Below are positions 46,282 to 57,232 of a DNA stretch of 64,000 nt, piece by piece; the first letter of the stretch is position 1, and each line of letters starts with the position of its first letter. The notes below the pieces were generated by a model. The model did not search any database and was not told the origin of the DNA. It saw nothing but the letters and a program-made list of their open reading frames with translations. Position numbers and translations under genes: made by a program. The DNA comes from Heterodera schachtii (lineage: Eukaryota; Nematoda; Chromadorea; Rhabditida; Heteroderidae). The stretch is taken from positions 141,286 to 205,285 of the forward strand of contig SIJG01000059.1 in assembly GCA_023374025.1 (NCBI GenBank), given 5' to 3'.

Positions 46282-46640
46282 GGTGCTAGGTCGTTTCGTA
46301 AAATCCGCCATTTGAGCGATTTTTTCGACAAAACATGGCATATCTTTGCTTAAACGCAATCAAATTTTACATTCTTGGAATCATTCGATAGGCAAGCTTT
46401 TTCTCTATTAGCTTGCAAAATTTCAAATAAAATTATCAAATTCAAGATAAGTTATGGCAGAAATAATACTTATTTTCATACAACTTTTTCTAAAATTGAC
46501 CAAATTTTTTTAAATTTTGCGGCTTAAGGAGAAAAAGCTTGGCTGTCGAATGATACCAAGTATGTAAAATTTTGTTATTTAATTAAGCAAATATTTATCG
46601 AAAAATCGCTAAAATGGCGGATTTTAAGTTCCAAATAATC
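46282..46640. mobile_element. Foldback element related to 18875-19294, right end eroded
   Basis: The left end AGGTGCTAGGTCGTTTCGTA matches 18875-19294 in reverse; the right arm is recognisable to GGCGGATTTTAAG and then diverges. The interior has TTGGAATCATTCGATAGGC and its inverted partner. No target duplication could be fixed. Confidence 0.65.
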
Positions 46641-46726
46641 CCGAGATTCACCCTTAATGGGAGTTTGACATTTTTGTAGTAGTTCACGACGCCCGATGCT
46701 CGCTGTTTAGGGCCCACGAAAAATAA

Positions 46727-47494
46727 GGTGCCGGGGGGTCGTTACTCAAAAAACCATCAAATGGAAAATTTTTGACATAAAATTATTCATAACTTCGCCC
46801 AAAATGAATCAAATTTTATAATCTTGATATTATTCGAAAGTGTTTTTTTTTATTATATTGCAAAGTTTCAAAAAGTTTTGTTAAGTTTAAATAATGTTAT
46901 TATGACCTGAGAAATTATTTTTTTGAACATTTTTATTAATAACTTTTTAGAAACTTAACAAAACTTTTTGAAAATTTGCAGCCTAATAGAAAACATTTAG
47001 GGTTATTGAATGCGGTAGTGGTCAGTTCCGTCCCGCCAGTTCCGTCCCAGACTTTAAAACATCATAACTTTTTTCTCAGTTGGCCAAATTTTATATATTT
47101 GGCATCATTCTAAAGCTCTATATCTTTGAAAGCTTTTGATAAGCTAATTCTAAGCGATTGAACAACTTATAAAAAAGTTGCAAGATGAATACTACAAAAA
47201 GTCAGAATTTTTGCATGTTTTAATTTATAACTTTTTTACATGTTGGTATATCTTTGTGTTTTTGAGTAAGCCGATAGAGCCTGTTAAGAGCTTTCGAATG
47301 ATACCAAGTTTATTGAATTTGGTCAAAAAAGAAAAAAGTTATGATGCTCTAAACTTTGCCGGGACGGAACTGGCGGGACGGAACTGGCTCGTTCCGTATT
47401 GAATGATATTAAGAATTAAAAATTTTGTTGTTTCTGAGCAAAGTTATAGCAAAAAATTTTTTTTTTGAAGGTTTTTTGAGTAACGTCACATCAT
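46727..47494. mobile_element. Foldback element of the GACTAACGTC family, interrupted
   Basis: The ends GGTGCCGGGGGGTCGTTACT and GAGTAACGTCACATCATC are related to those at 19361 and 28654, and ACTCAAAAAACCATCAAATG is shared. The right arm is split by the 47013-47396 element; removing the insert and one TATTGAATG gives text matching 29146-29180. Confidence 0.75.
47013..47396. mobile_element. Nested foldback element with perfect 9-bp target duplication
   Basis: Inverted ends contain CAGTTCCGTCCCGCCAGTTC and GGGACGGAACTGGCGGGAC. Flanked by TATTGAATG at 47004-47012 and 47397-47405. The interior carries TTGGCATCATTCTAAAGC and CTTTCGAATGATACCAAG. No coding capacity. The ACGGAACTGGC word also forms the minisatellite at 51765-51890. 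Confidence 0.9.
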
Positions 47495-47797
47495 CAAAAA
47501 TAATAATAGGGGTTTTCGGAGTTGCTCATGAACCTGACACTAATAGCCCTAACTCGGAAAAAGTTAATAAATTAATTTTTTTTAATGACATCAAAAAGTC
47601 ATGTAAACAAATTTTCACGATTTATTAAATTCTACAAATTGGCCGTTGATAAAAAAATATATTTATTTAATAAATTTTAAAAATAAATAAAATAAAAAAC
47701 TCGGTCAAATAATCGAGTGAATACGTAAATTGATAAAAATAAAAAGAAATTAAAATTTTTTGAATTTTATTTTTTTATTCATTTAATTTTTTTAAGT

Positions 47798-48015
47798 ACA
47801 TTTTGCCACCGGCGGCCCAAAAATTTGGTGGTCCGTTCAGCCGACTCCAACCGAATGCAACCGCCGCCGCCATGACCATCATTATTAATGCCGAAGAATC
47901 ATTAGGGAGAATATTTCCCGCCTCAATCACCGAGTCTCATCATCCGAGAAAATCGAGAAAGCAAATGACAGCGGGAAACGGCGTCAGCCGAGCGGACCAC
48001 GCCAATTGCCCTTAG
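47798..48015 (+). CDS. Coding-like exon, unrecognised product
   Basis: After an acceptor-like TTTTTTTAAG the plus frame is open to TAG at 48013-48015: PPAAQKFGGPFSRLQPNATA, AAMTIIINAEESLGRIFPAS, ITESHHPRKSRKQMTAGNGV. A start ATG at 47871 in the context GCCGCCGCCATGACC would give 47 residues. Codons are varied and the block is GC-richer than its surroundings. No partner exon was found. It could instead be a 5' end or promoter island. Confidence 0.3.
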
Positions 48016-49513
48016 GGCAAATGCATTTTATATACAATGAAGTGAATATTATCGCCAAATATTCGTTGGGTTGGAAACGGGGGAAAGACAAAGTGAAAAT
48101 GGTGCCCATTATTTCGCAGTCACTCTCGTTTCTTTTTCCGCTCTCTCAATTTGTTAAATAATCTCGGCTTTTTCGGAGGAACAACTGACTGACTTCTGCT
48201 GCTGATGAGTTGAAGGATTGTTCAATTGCATCAACCAAAAGCACCAAAATTTGTCTTAATTAAGCTTAGATTCAAAAAACCTTAATTTTTTTTGCCGGTT
48301 AAGCGTTTGACCCAAAAATTGTAATTTTTAAAATTAAGGCCAATTTTTTTTAATGAAATTTTTAAACATTTTCACTCAGTTTTTGTTGTTCTTTTTGTGA
48401 TTTTTCCAACTAAAAATTAAATTAATATACATCTAACTTTACTATTTCGAATATACAAATGAAAGTAAGCATTAAATTATACAATTCAAATATTTTTTTA
48501 TTATTAAAAATTTTTTATTAATAAAAAATCAATTAAAATTGGGCAATTTTCGCGAGTTGCTACGTTGGAGAAATGACATCATTTAAACAATGTAATCATA
48601 CTTATATTTTTGAAATAATTCTGCGTGATATATTTAATAAGTAGGGTTGTAAATTATATGGACTAAAAAACCCGAAATATGGACATAAAATATTGACTAA
48701 AAAAGCACGAAATATGGACTAAAAAGCTCAAAAATGGCCAAATATGGACCAAAATATGGACTAAAAACTGCCAAAATATGTGTTTTAAACCCTCAAAAAT
48801 TTCAAAAAAGGTGTATGTATTCATTTTGCTTAAATAAACTTAAAAAACAATAAACAACCAAAAAATTGATTTAAAACATAAAAATGCAAAATTTATTTAT
48901 TGTCGTCCATCGTATAAAAAAAATTTCCAAGTTTGCCAAAATTTTGAAAAAAAATTTTCATTAGAAAAAAGAAAATAAAAATGCCAAAATGACGATGAAA
49001 ACTCAAATTTTTCGGATTTTTTGGGCTGTAATTTTTAAAATTTCCAAAAAGTCCATCTTTGGCGGTGTATTTTTCGCTTTTCTTGCATTTTTCTTGTGAA
49101 AACTTTGCCAAAAATGGCCGAAATATGGACTAAAAACCTTCACCAAAAAATTTTATTAAAAAATACTTTTTTTTCGTGACCAGCAGCAGAATCTCTGGCT
49201 AAATTTGTCCATTTTTAAGATAAGCCATAAAGGCGCAATAAATCATTTCATGCTTAAATCAGTTTTTATTTTTATAAATTAATTTAAAATAATTTATTCT
49301 AAAAATTCTCTGTTTTCCGTATGAATAAAATATATAAAAATTTTTATATATTTCTGTAATTCAAATTTTATATTGTATTTTCATTAAATAGAAACAGATC
49401 ACATCCGAAATATTTTAATATATAAAATATAAAATAAAATCAAAATAAATATTAAAAATAATAAGTTTTAGTTTATTAATTTGTTAATTTTACATTAATG
49501 AAAAAGCTTTTAG
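48016..49513. other. Intergenic region with an ATATGGACTAAAA word repeat
   Basis: Positions 48650-48790 and about 49100-49140 repeat ATATGGACTAAAAA and CCAAAATATG loosely. The rest is AT-rich. It ends AAGCTTTTAG directly before the ATG at 49514, a probable trans-splice acceptor. ATGCCA was not seen in 49200-49513. Confidence 0.5.
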
Positions 49514-50639
49514 ATGAATTCGATTCATTTTTTGATTTTTATGATTTTTCCAACATTTTTATTTGGGGAAGAACCGGAAAAAATTGAACAAAAATTAAGC
49601 AACGCGTGGAATTCTATTCATGAAAAGCCGGGTCACAAAACATCATTGTGGAACGAGTGGCTTTGCAGACACAATACTAAGTCCAAATGCCAAAAAGTTT
49701 GTGCAAGATGCCAAGAGCATAATGCCAAATGCCACAATGCCAAATGCAAAAAGAATTGTGAAAAATGCCAAAAAACATAGAGGAGAATGCCATTTTAAAG
49801 CATGTAGAGAACATTTAAAAGAATGCCAGGAGTGGAAAGAAATTGCTGAGAAGATTTTGGAACTACTTTTGCGATGGGATGAGGTGAAAAAGCGCGCCAA
49901 ACTTTCTGCAGCCAAACAAATTGAAGAAGCGTCAAAGAATGGAAACTGTGACGGGAAATGTAAAAAGCTAATTGGTAGGTTTATAAATTTAATTTTTAAA
50001 TGGAAAAAAATTTGCACAAAAATAATTAATTGGAAAATGGGATCCCCATTCTTCATGCCGAATTTTGTGCCAGTTTAATTGGTTTCAAACTTAGAACTTC
50101 TCGAGTATTGAGAAATTTCAGAAATTCTACTCAAATATTTAAGAGATTTCCTTGAATTTGATCGGGTTTTTTTTTTTATCATTTTTAATGTAATGCCAAT
50201 AATTACAAATAAATCTAAAACATTTTTTTACGCATTGTAAATAAATGTAAAAATTTTAGAGGATAAATGGCGCAAATCTATGCTTGACACTTTACTAACT
50301 GACAATGTCAACGGTTACATGGAATTTATCCAACAAAACAATGACAATATTGGCACGATTACCGGTATTTTTTAAAAAAATAAATCCGAATTCAATTCCC
50401 ATCCCCTGCTAAATTACAAATTTTTTTCCCATTTTCAAGATGCTCCTATTGCACTGAGTCTGCATCTGGCATTGAAAACCGTGGATCAGGCAAATGTGGC
50501 ACTGATGGAAGACCAACAAATGCCAGGATTAATCAGATTTAAGAACGAGGCGCTTTATTTTAAGCAAATGAACAAATGGAAAAGCTGGATGGCCCAGACC
50601 AGTGCCATGGACATCAAAAATTTGGCACCAAGAAAATAG
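49514..50639 (+). CDS. Secreted Cys-rich protein with a one-base frame break
   Basis: Exons: 49514-49974, 50260-50364, 50440-50639. It starts MNSIHFLIFMIFPTFLFGEE, a signal peptide, directly after a TTTTAG acceptor. Next is a Cys-rich segment with CQKVCARCQ, AKCHNAKCKKNCEKCQK, then in the next frame HRGECHFKACREHLKECQEW, a helical stretch and CDGKCKKL. Exons 2 and 3 join in phase (EDKWRKSMLDTLLTDN; DAPIALSLHLALKTVDQAN) and end at TAG (LAPRK). The frame break lies at an A6 run near 49774-49779, where exon 1 is one base too long for the downstream phase. It is either a sequencing error, a recent pseudogene, or programmed slippage. As written, the first frame stops at 49778-49780 after 88 residues. 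I do not recognise the family; a secreted effector is inferred. Confidence 0.6.
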
Positions 50640-50705
50640 GCAGGCTAACAAGGGATGCGATATTAACCATAACCATGAAAAAATTGAAAAATTGTCAAAC
50701 GGAAA

Positions 50706-51068
50706 ATGGAAAAAATCACAAAAAAATTGGAATGTCTTAATTTTTCTAAGAGTTTTGGACACAAAATGCAATGGAAAATGTATGCTGACACAGTGAAATT
50801 TCAGAACTATTTTGACAATTCTTTAACAAAACTTGAAAATTTTGAAAGGCCGATTTTTTGGAAATATATTAATCGCATCTCTAAAACGAAGCCTAAACCC
50901 AAAGGACAGAGAGAATGTGATGACAAAAACGAGATTTGTTGTTATCCATTACATTCATTAGTTTTTATTTGTTGCATTGAAAGAGATTTGTTGATAAAAA
51001 ACGGGGTATTATTGGCGATCTTTGAAAAACCATGCGCGCCCATTTTGGTTTTTTTTGAAAAATTTTAA
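50706..51068 (+). CDS. ORF following the secreted Cys-rich gene, doubtful exon
   Basis: The plus frame encodes GHKMQWKMYADTVKFQNYFD, SLTKLENFERPIFWKYINRI and QRECDDKNEICCYP with varied codons, after an acceptor-like TTTTTCTAAG near 50750. It may be an alternative or former 3' exon of the 49514 gene; no donor in that gene's last exon fits clearly. The last 30 codons enter the multiplied flank repeat and are probably not original. Confidence 0.3.
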   Translation: MEKITKKLECLNFSKSFGHKMQWKMYADTVKFQNYFDNSLTKLENFERPIFWKYINRISKTKPKPKGQRECDDKNEICCYPLHSLVFICCIERDLLIKNGVLLAIFEKPCAPILVFFEKF

Positions 51069-53910
51069 CAAAAAAAGAACCAAAATTACGCGCAGAATTG
51101 ATAGAAAAAGTTTTAAAAAAAGAATGCTAAAGAAAGTGTTGATTTTCTTAAACAAAAAGTCGTTTTTTTTTATAATTGAAAAACGACTTTATCAGAGAAT
51201 TTTTATTTATTTTCTAATTTTTAAAATAAATTAACTTTTTTATATAATTTTAAAATCCAAATTATTTATGCGGTGAAAGGAAAGTTTCGACTTTCTATTT
51301 AATTTTTAATAATAATTTTCTTGCCATTTTATTTGTTAAAAATCGTCGAAAAATTAAAAATAATAATAATATTTTTCACTATTTTTGTGATAATTTGATC
51401 ACAACCATTTTTCATGATTCGTCCTTCTTCATAGCACCTATGTTTATGCTTTATTTATAAATATAGGCGTCATTGTAACTTCAAAATTTAAAAAAATTCA
51501 AAGTAATCTCGCTAATGATTTTATTAATATTAGATAAATTTTAATTATTTTTATTCGAGACCCAAAAATTTTTATAAAATGCTGTATTAAGCATCAATTT
51601 AATTAAATTTAACATATATAAAATTACAAAATCGCTAAAAAATTCATAGGAAAAAGCAGATTTTTGGTTTTTGCACTTTTTGTGAAGCGCCCAAAATTGC
51701 CAATTGCAAAATCAATCATTAATTGGCAATTTTAGTTTATTTACCGGCCCTTTTAGTACTAAGACGGAACTGGCCCGAGACGGAACCGGCCCCAGACGGA
51801 ACTGGCCAGACGGAACCGGCCCCAGACGGAACTGGCCAGACGGAACCGGCCCCAGACGGAACTGGCCAGACGGAACTGACCCGCTTCGATGCCAAGAGCT
51901 TCTACATTTTGGATGGCATTGCGTAGCAGTGGAAGGAATGTTTTACGATTAATTACATTTTTTTGACAAATTTCGAAATTAGAGCGTCATCATAATAAAT
52001 GAATCATTAGGGCTTCATTTTTTAGGCAAATGTCTAAAATTTGTGCGCACTTGATATGCTCAAATAAGCACGAAAAAGTACGTTTTTCGCCCTGGTTTGG
52101 GGTGTCTACGATGACTTTTATAATGCCTATCTATGTTTAAATGCCTATTTCTGTGCCTATTTCGCCATTTTTGGCGCCCATTTTGGTTTTTTTGAAAAAT
52201 TTTAACAAAAAATAATGCAAATTACGCCTTCAATTTTGAAAGAAAAATTTTTAAAAAGTGAAAAATAAATTAATTATTCATTTGAAAAAGTCGCAGTTTT
52301 ATATTTCTTTATTTTCTTATTTTCAAATAAATTGAAATCCACTTAACTTAAATTTAAATCCAAATTTTTTTATGCCGTTAAGGGAAAGTTTCGAATTTGT
52401 AATTTTTTATATAATAAATGCTTTTATTTTTAATTTTCAGACCATTCTGAAAAGCATTTTATAATTTCCTTGTTAAAACTACGTATATAATATTTTTTAC
52501 TATTTTTGTGATAATTTGATCCCAACCATTTTTAAGAAAAATATGAAAATTATGCTTCAAATTTGGGTAAATTTTCAAAAAAATGTCCAATAACTGTTGA
52601 TTTTCAAATTTTTCAAATAAAATCGCTCTCATTTTTTGAAATTACTTTTTCTATTGGAAAAATGCATTTACTCTACAAAATGGTAAATACCAGAATATTT
52701 GATTTTACCATATAATTTGAAATTTAAATACGAATTTTTATGCAGTGAAAGAAAAGTTTCGAATTTCAATTTTGTTTTTCTAATAAATGCCCTAATTTTC
52801 ATTTTTCCGAGCCTCTTTAGAAAAGTATTTTGCCGTTTCATTGTCAAAATATAATTTTAAAATTGCAAAAATTAAAAAAAAAATTCTTTTTTCACTTTTC
52901 TTGTGATTCATGGTCCATCCCTTCTTCATAGCATACAAAGTACATCCATTTACACTTTCTTTCATAATTGACATTGTGAATTATTGTGATCAATTTTGGT
53001 GGTCCGCCTTTAACTAATAAATAACAACTTCCAGAAATTTATTTTCTATTTTTCATAATTCATAAATTAAATTTTACTATATATTTTAAATTAAAATAAA
53101 CTTTTTTAAGTCGTGAAAGGATATTTTAAAATGTATATTTAATTTTTAATAATAAATGTCCTAATTTTCATTTTTCTGAGCCCCTTTAGAAAAAAAAAGA
53201 ATGCTAAAGAAAGTGTTGATTTTCTTAAACAAAAATTCGTTTTTTTTTTTTTTTGTAATTGAAAAACGATTTTATCAGGGAATTTTTATTTATTTTCTAA
53301 TTTTTAAAATAAATTAACTTTTTTACATAATTTTAAAATCCAAATTATTTACGCGGTGAAAGGAAAGTTTCGACTTTCTATTTAATTTTTAATAATAATT
53401 TTTTTGCCATTTTACTTGTCAAAAGTCGTCGAAAAATTAAAAAAGTATATAATATTTTTACTATTTTTCTGATGCTTTGATCCCAACCATTTTTCATGGT
53501 TCGTCCGTCTTCATAGCATACAAAGTACGTCCATTTTTTTGCGTTCATATTGGAATGATATCCGCTTCAACTCAAGTTAAATTGATTGGGCCTAGGCCTA
53601 TGTTTATGCTTTATTTAGTAAAATTTATAGGCGTCATTGTAACTTCAAAATTAAAAAAAATTCAAAGTAATCTCGCTAATGATTTTATTAATATTAGATA
53701 AATTTTAATTATTTTTATTCGAGACCCAAAAATTTTTATAAAATGGTGTATTAAGCATCAATTTAATTAAATTTTAACATATATAAAATTACAAAATCGC
53801 TAAAAAATCATAGGAAAAAGCAGATTTTGATTTTTGCACTTTTTGTGAAGCGCCCAAAATTGCCAATTGCAAAATCAATCATTAATTGGCAATTTTAGTT
53901 TATTTACCTA
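51030..53910 (+). repeat. Multiplied 3'-flank repeats behind the secreted Cys-rich gene
   Basis: GCGGTGAAAGGAAAGTTTCGA-type sequence occurs near 51269, 52372, 52740, 53111 and 53351, each with related AT-rich text (TTTTCACTATTTTTGTGATA, ATAGCATACAAAGTAC). Two long stretches are nearly identical: about 51118-51747 and 53193-53908. CGCCCATTTTGGTTTTTTTG recurs at 51040 and 52177. No intact gene was found inside; the minus frame at 52792-52974 is part of the repeat. Confidence 0.7.
51765..51890 (+). repeat. ACGGAACTGGCC minisatellite
   Basis: About eight copies of AGACGGAACTGGCC or AGACGGAACCGGCCCC. It sits exactly where the two long copies of the flank repeat diverge (after GTTTATTTACC). The word also forms the ends of the 47013-47396 element. 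Confidence 0.85.
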
Positions 53911-53925
53911 TCAAATGTTGCGCCA

Positions 53926-55790
53926 TTATATATATGTTATATTGACAAGGGGTTTCGTCTTCAAAAACAAAATCTCGGGAACGGATAAGCACAGCGGGCT
54001 GAAATTTTGCAGGTATAGGCAGCTCGAGACGGCGCATCTGGGAAAACTATAGGTTTTTTTCTCCGAGTGCCAACTGAGTACCAGGGGCTTATTTCCCGAT
54101 TTTTCTTGCGTTTGAGGGCCCATAACTTTTGTTCTAAAACCCGAATCAAAAAGTTTCTGCTGGTAGGAACCTAAGTTGAAGTGTTGGCTAAAAGTCAAAA
54201 AAAATTCCAGGCCTCTACCTCTAATAGGAAGGGCTGCAGAAATTGGCAATCTTTCAGTACCAACTTTGTCCGGTTCAGTACCTGGTGAATACAGCGTTTT
54301 GGTTTGATTTGGGCGGGGGGTGACCAGCAGACTTATTGTAGAGTTCAATAAGCCCGATTTTTTCAGATTTTAAAATTTCGAAAATTTTCAAAAATTTTCG
54401 AGTTAGGTCTAAAAGTAGGTTTTGGGGTTTTTGAATTTTAGGATTTTTTGCCGATTTTTCCCAGAAAAACGGAGACCACTTTCAAGCAACAGTTTTTCGA
54501 GCTCTATCGAATGGTATTTTTTTCGAAAAAATTTCGAATTTTTCCCGGAAATAGAAAAAATTTTTGGCCTGAGCGGGACATTTGAGTCCCGGGCCCATAA
54601 CTGCTCAGGGATTGGTTTTAGCCAAAAATTGGCTTAGAGCAAAATTGTAGAGCTTTTTGAGCTCTATCGAACGGTGTGCTATATTAGCGGAAATTTTCAA
54701 AATTTTGGAGCTAGGCCCCCTAGAAATTTTCCGGAATTTTTTTTCGGACGAAAATAGTGGTCAAAAATATTTTTCTGGGGTAATTTATGGTGCTGAGCAC
54801 GAATATGACCTTTGTTTTCCGTATTGGAAATTTTAGAATTTTTTAAAAATTCTTTATTTTTTGGGAAATTTTTAGCCCTCAGGATTTTGGGTTAAATTTT
54901 GAAAATTCATTACTCAGTGAAGGTTTGGGCAATTTAAGTGAATTAAAGCTTTAAAAATAGAGAAAAATAGTTTTTTTCCGGAAATAGAAATTTTTTTGGC
55001 CTAAGCGGGACATTTGAGTCCCGGGCCCATAACTGGTCAGGGTTTGATTTTAGCAAAAAATTGCCTTAGAGCAAAAATATAGAGCTTTTAAAATGCTATC
55101 TATTGATGTACTATATGTCGGAAAAATTTCAAAAATTTTTGAGCTAGGCCCCCTAGAAATTTTCAAAAAATTTTTTTCGGTCGAAAAAGGGGGTTTAAAA
55201 TATTTTTCTGGGGTAAAATAAGGTGCTGAGTACGAATATGATGTTTGTTTTTTGTTTCAGATTTTTTAGAATTTTTTAAAAAAATTTGAAAATTTTTCAT
55301 TTTTTTGGTCTTTGGAAATTTAGGCTAATATTTGAAAAATCATAACTCAGTTGGGAGTAGGCTAATTTTTGTAATTTTAGTTTCAAAAAATGGAGAAAAA
55401 TAAGGAGAATTTTATGCCTTTTATTTGGTCTTTCTATCATGAGTGTAAAAAAAGTTATTCAAGAATTTCTGAAAATTTTCGATTTTTCAGAAAAAAATTC
55501 ACAGCTTGGTTCTGAAAAGGTTTTTTGGAAAACAAAAATACTCAAAAAATCCGCAATTTTTTGCTCTATAATATAAATTTTATAATACATTTTTATCACT
55601 TTTTTATGAATTGTTATAAAAATAAAAGTGATTTTGGGATCCGGGACCAAAGGGGGGTGCACATGATTTTTGAGTTGGAAAATTTTTTCTCCAAAAATCT
55701 TTCAAAAACATGTCCTTAGGGGTATTTTATGACGCTGATCACGAATCTGTAATCAGATTTTACTTTTGACAGCGTTAAAACCTTAGAATC
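53926..55790 (+). repeat. Repetitive region with a tandem duplication of about 430 bp
   Basis: TTGGCCTGAGCGGGACATTT through GGGCCCATAACTG.TCAGGG and CTTAGAGCAAAA..TAGAGCTTT occurs at about 54560-54800 and 54985-55230. GGTGCTGAGCACGAATATGA closes each copy, and GACGCTGATCACGAATCTG appears at 55728. Long minus-strand frames at 53926-54348 show no codon pattern and are not called. Confidence 0.65.
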
Positions 55791-55799
55791 CCTGCGTGG

Positions 55800-57232
55800 A
55801 TGGGATTCTAAGGCATCAACGACTCATGCCATCAGTCGTCTTAGCATATAAGACGTACAACCCTCACGAACGACTCATGGCATGAGTCGTCTAACATATG
55901 AGTTGTCTGAATACTCATGTCACCAATGTTTGTCCACCCGTGCTTATACCTCTTCAAACCATTTTATCAAAAGAGGTATGTTTTAAAAATTTCTAAAATG
56001 TCGACTCATGCCTCGAGTAGTCCAACCCATGTGATGAGTCGTCATACGACTCATGCAATGAGTCGTTCAAGGACTCCTTCGACTTATGCCTCGAGTAGTC
56101 CAACCCATGTGATGAGTCGTGATACGACTCATGCAATGAGTCGTTCAAGGACTCCTTATTTAAGACCACGCACACTTTTCTGTAGTGTGGCACTATAAAA
56201 AGGTCGCTAAATGTTCACACTTCAGTCTTCATTCATTTATTATTTTATATGCAATGTTTCTTATCGATTCATGCCTCTATTAGCTCCGACCCATGTGATG
56301 AGTCGTCTGACGACTCATGCAATGAGTCGTTCAACGACTCACGCCGTAACAGACCTAAAGCGTATCATGTGAGACCACGCCCACTTTACTGTAGTGGCAC
56401 TATAAAAGGGTTACCAAATAGTTCACACTTCAGTCCTCACTCACTTATTATTTAAGTATAACTTTTCATAGTCGACTCATGTCTCGATATCTCCAATTCA
56501 TGTGATGAGTCGTCTGACGACTCATGCAATGATTCGTTCAACGACTCACGCCGTAACAGACCTAAAGCGTATCACGTGAGACCACGCCCACTTACTGTAG
56601 TGGCACTATAAAAGGGTTACCAATAGTTCACACTTCAGTCCTCACTCATTATTTAAGTATAGCTTGATTAGCTCCAACCCATGTGATAAGTCGTCTGACG
56701 ACTCATGCAATGAGTCGTTCAACGACTCACGCCGTAACAGACCTAAAGCGTATCACGTGAGACCACGCCCACTTTACTGTAGTGGCACTATAAAAGGGTT
56801 ACCAAATAGTTCACACTTCAGTCCTCACTCACTTATTATTTAAGTATAATTTTTCATAGTCGACTCATGTCTCGATTATCTCCAATTCATGTGATGAGTC
56901 GTCTGACGACTCATGCAATGAGTCGTCCAACGACTCATGCAATGAGTCGTTCAACGACTCACGCCGTAACAGACCTAAAGCGTATCACGTGAGACCACGC
57001 CCACTTTACTGTAGTGTCACTATAAAAGGCTTACCAAATAGTTCACACTTCAGTCCTCACTCACTTATTATTTAAGTATAATTTTTCATAGTCGACTCAT
57101 GTTTCGATTAGCTCCAACCCATGTTATGAGTCGTCCAACGACTCATGCACTGAGTCGTCCAACGACTCACGCCGTAACAGACCTAAAGCGTATCACGTGA
57201 GACCACGCCCACTTTTCCGAGCTCAAAACAAT
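55800..57232 (+). repeat. Tandem array of 181-232 bp units, each with a TATA box, an initiator-like motif and palindromes
   Basis: Six CCACGCNCAC landmarks lie at about 56165, 56374, 56580, 56761, 56993 and 57201. Full units read ATGAGTCGTCTGACGACTCAT (palindrome), ATGAGTCGTTCAACGACTCA (palindrome), ACAGACCTAAAGCGTATCAC, TGTAGTGGCACTATAAAAGG, then TTCACACTTCAGTCCTCACT. The TCAGTC lies about 31 bases from the start of TATAAAA, the normal TATA-to-initiator distance. The left part (55800-56160) is a more diverged version. The last unit is cut after CCCACTT. Open frames within are repeat artefacts. Confidence 0.85.

Noticed and set aside
53926..54348. Minus-strand frame of 140 codons as a gene
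   Set aside because: It lies in dispersed repeat sequence sharing phrases with the 54.5-55.7 kb duplication, with no codon variation or splice signals.
55990..57180. Hammerhead ribozyme in the tandem units (GTGATGAGTCGT resembles the CUGAUGAG core)
   Set aside because: No GAAA box follows the putative stem II, and the palindromic arms pair over the core bases. The reverse strand lacks the core too.
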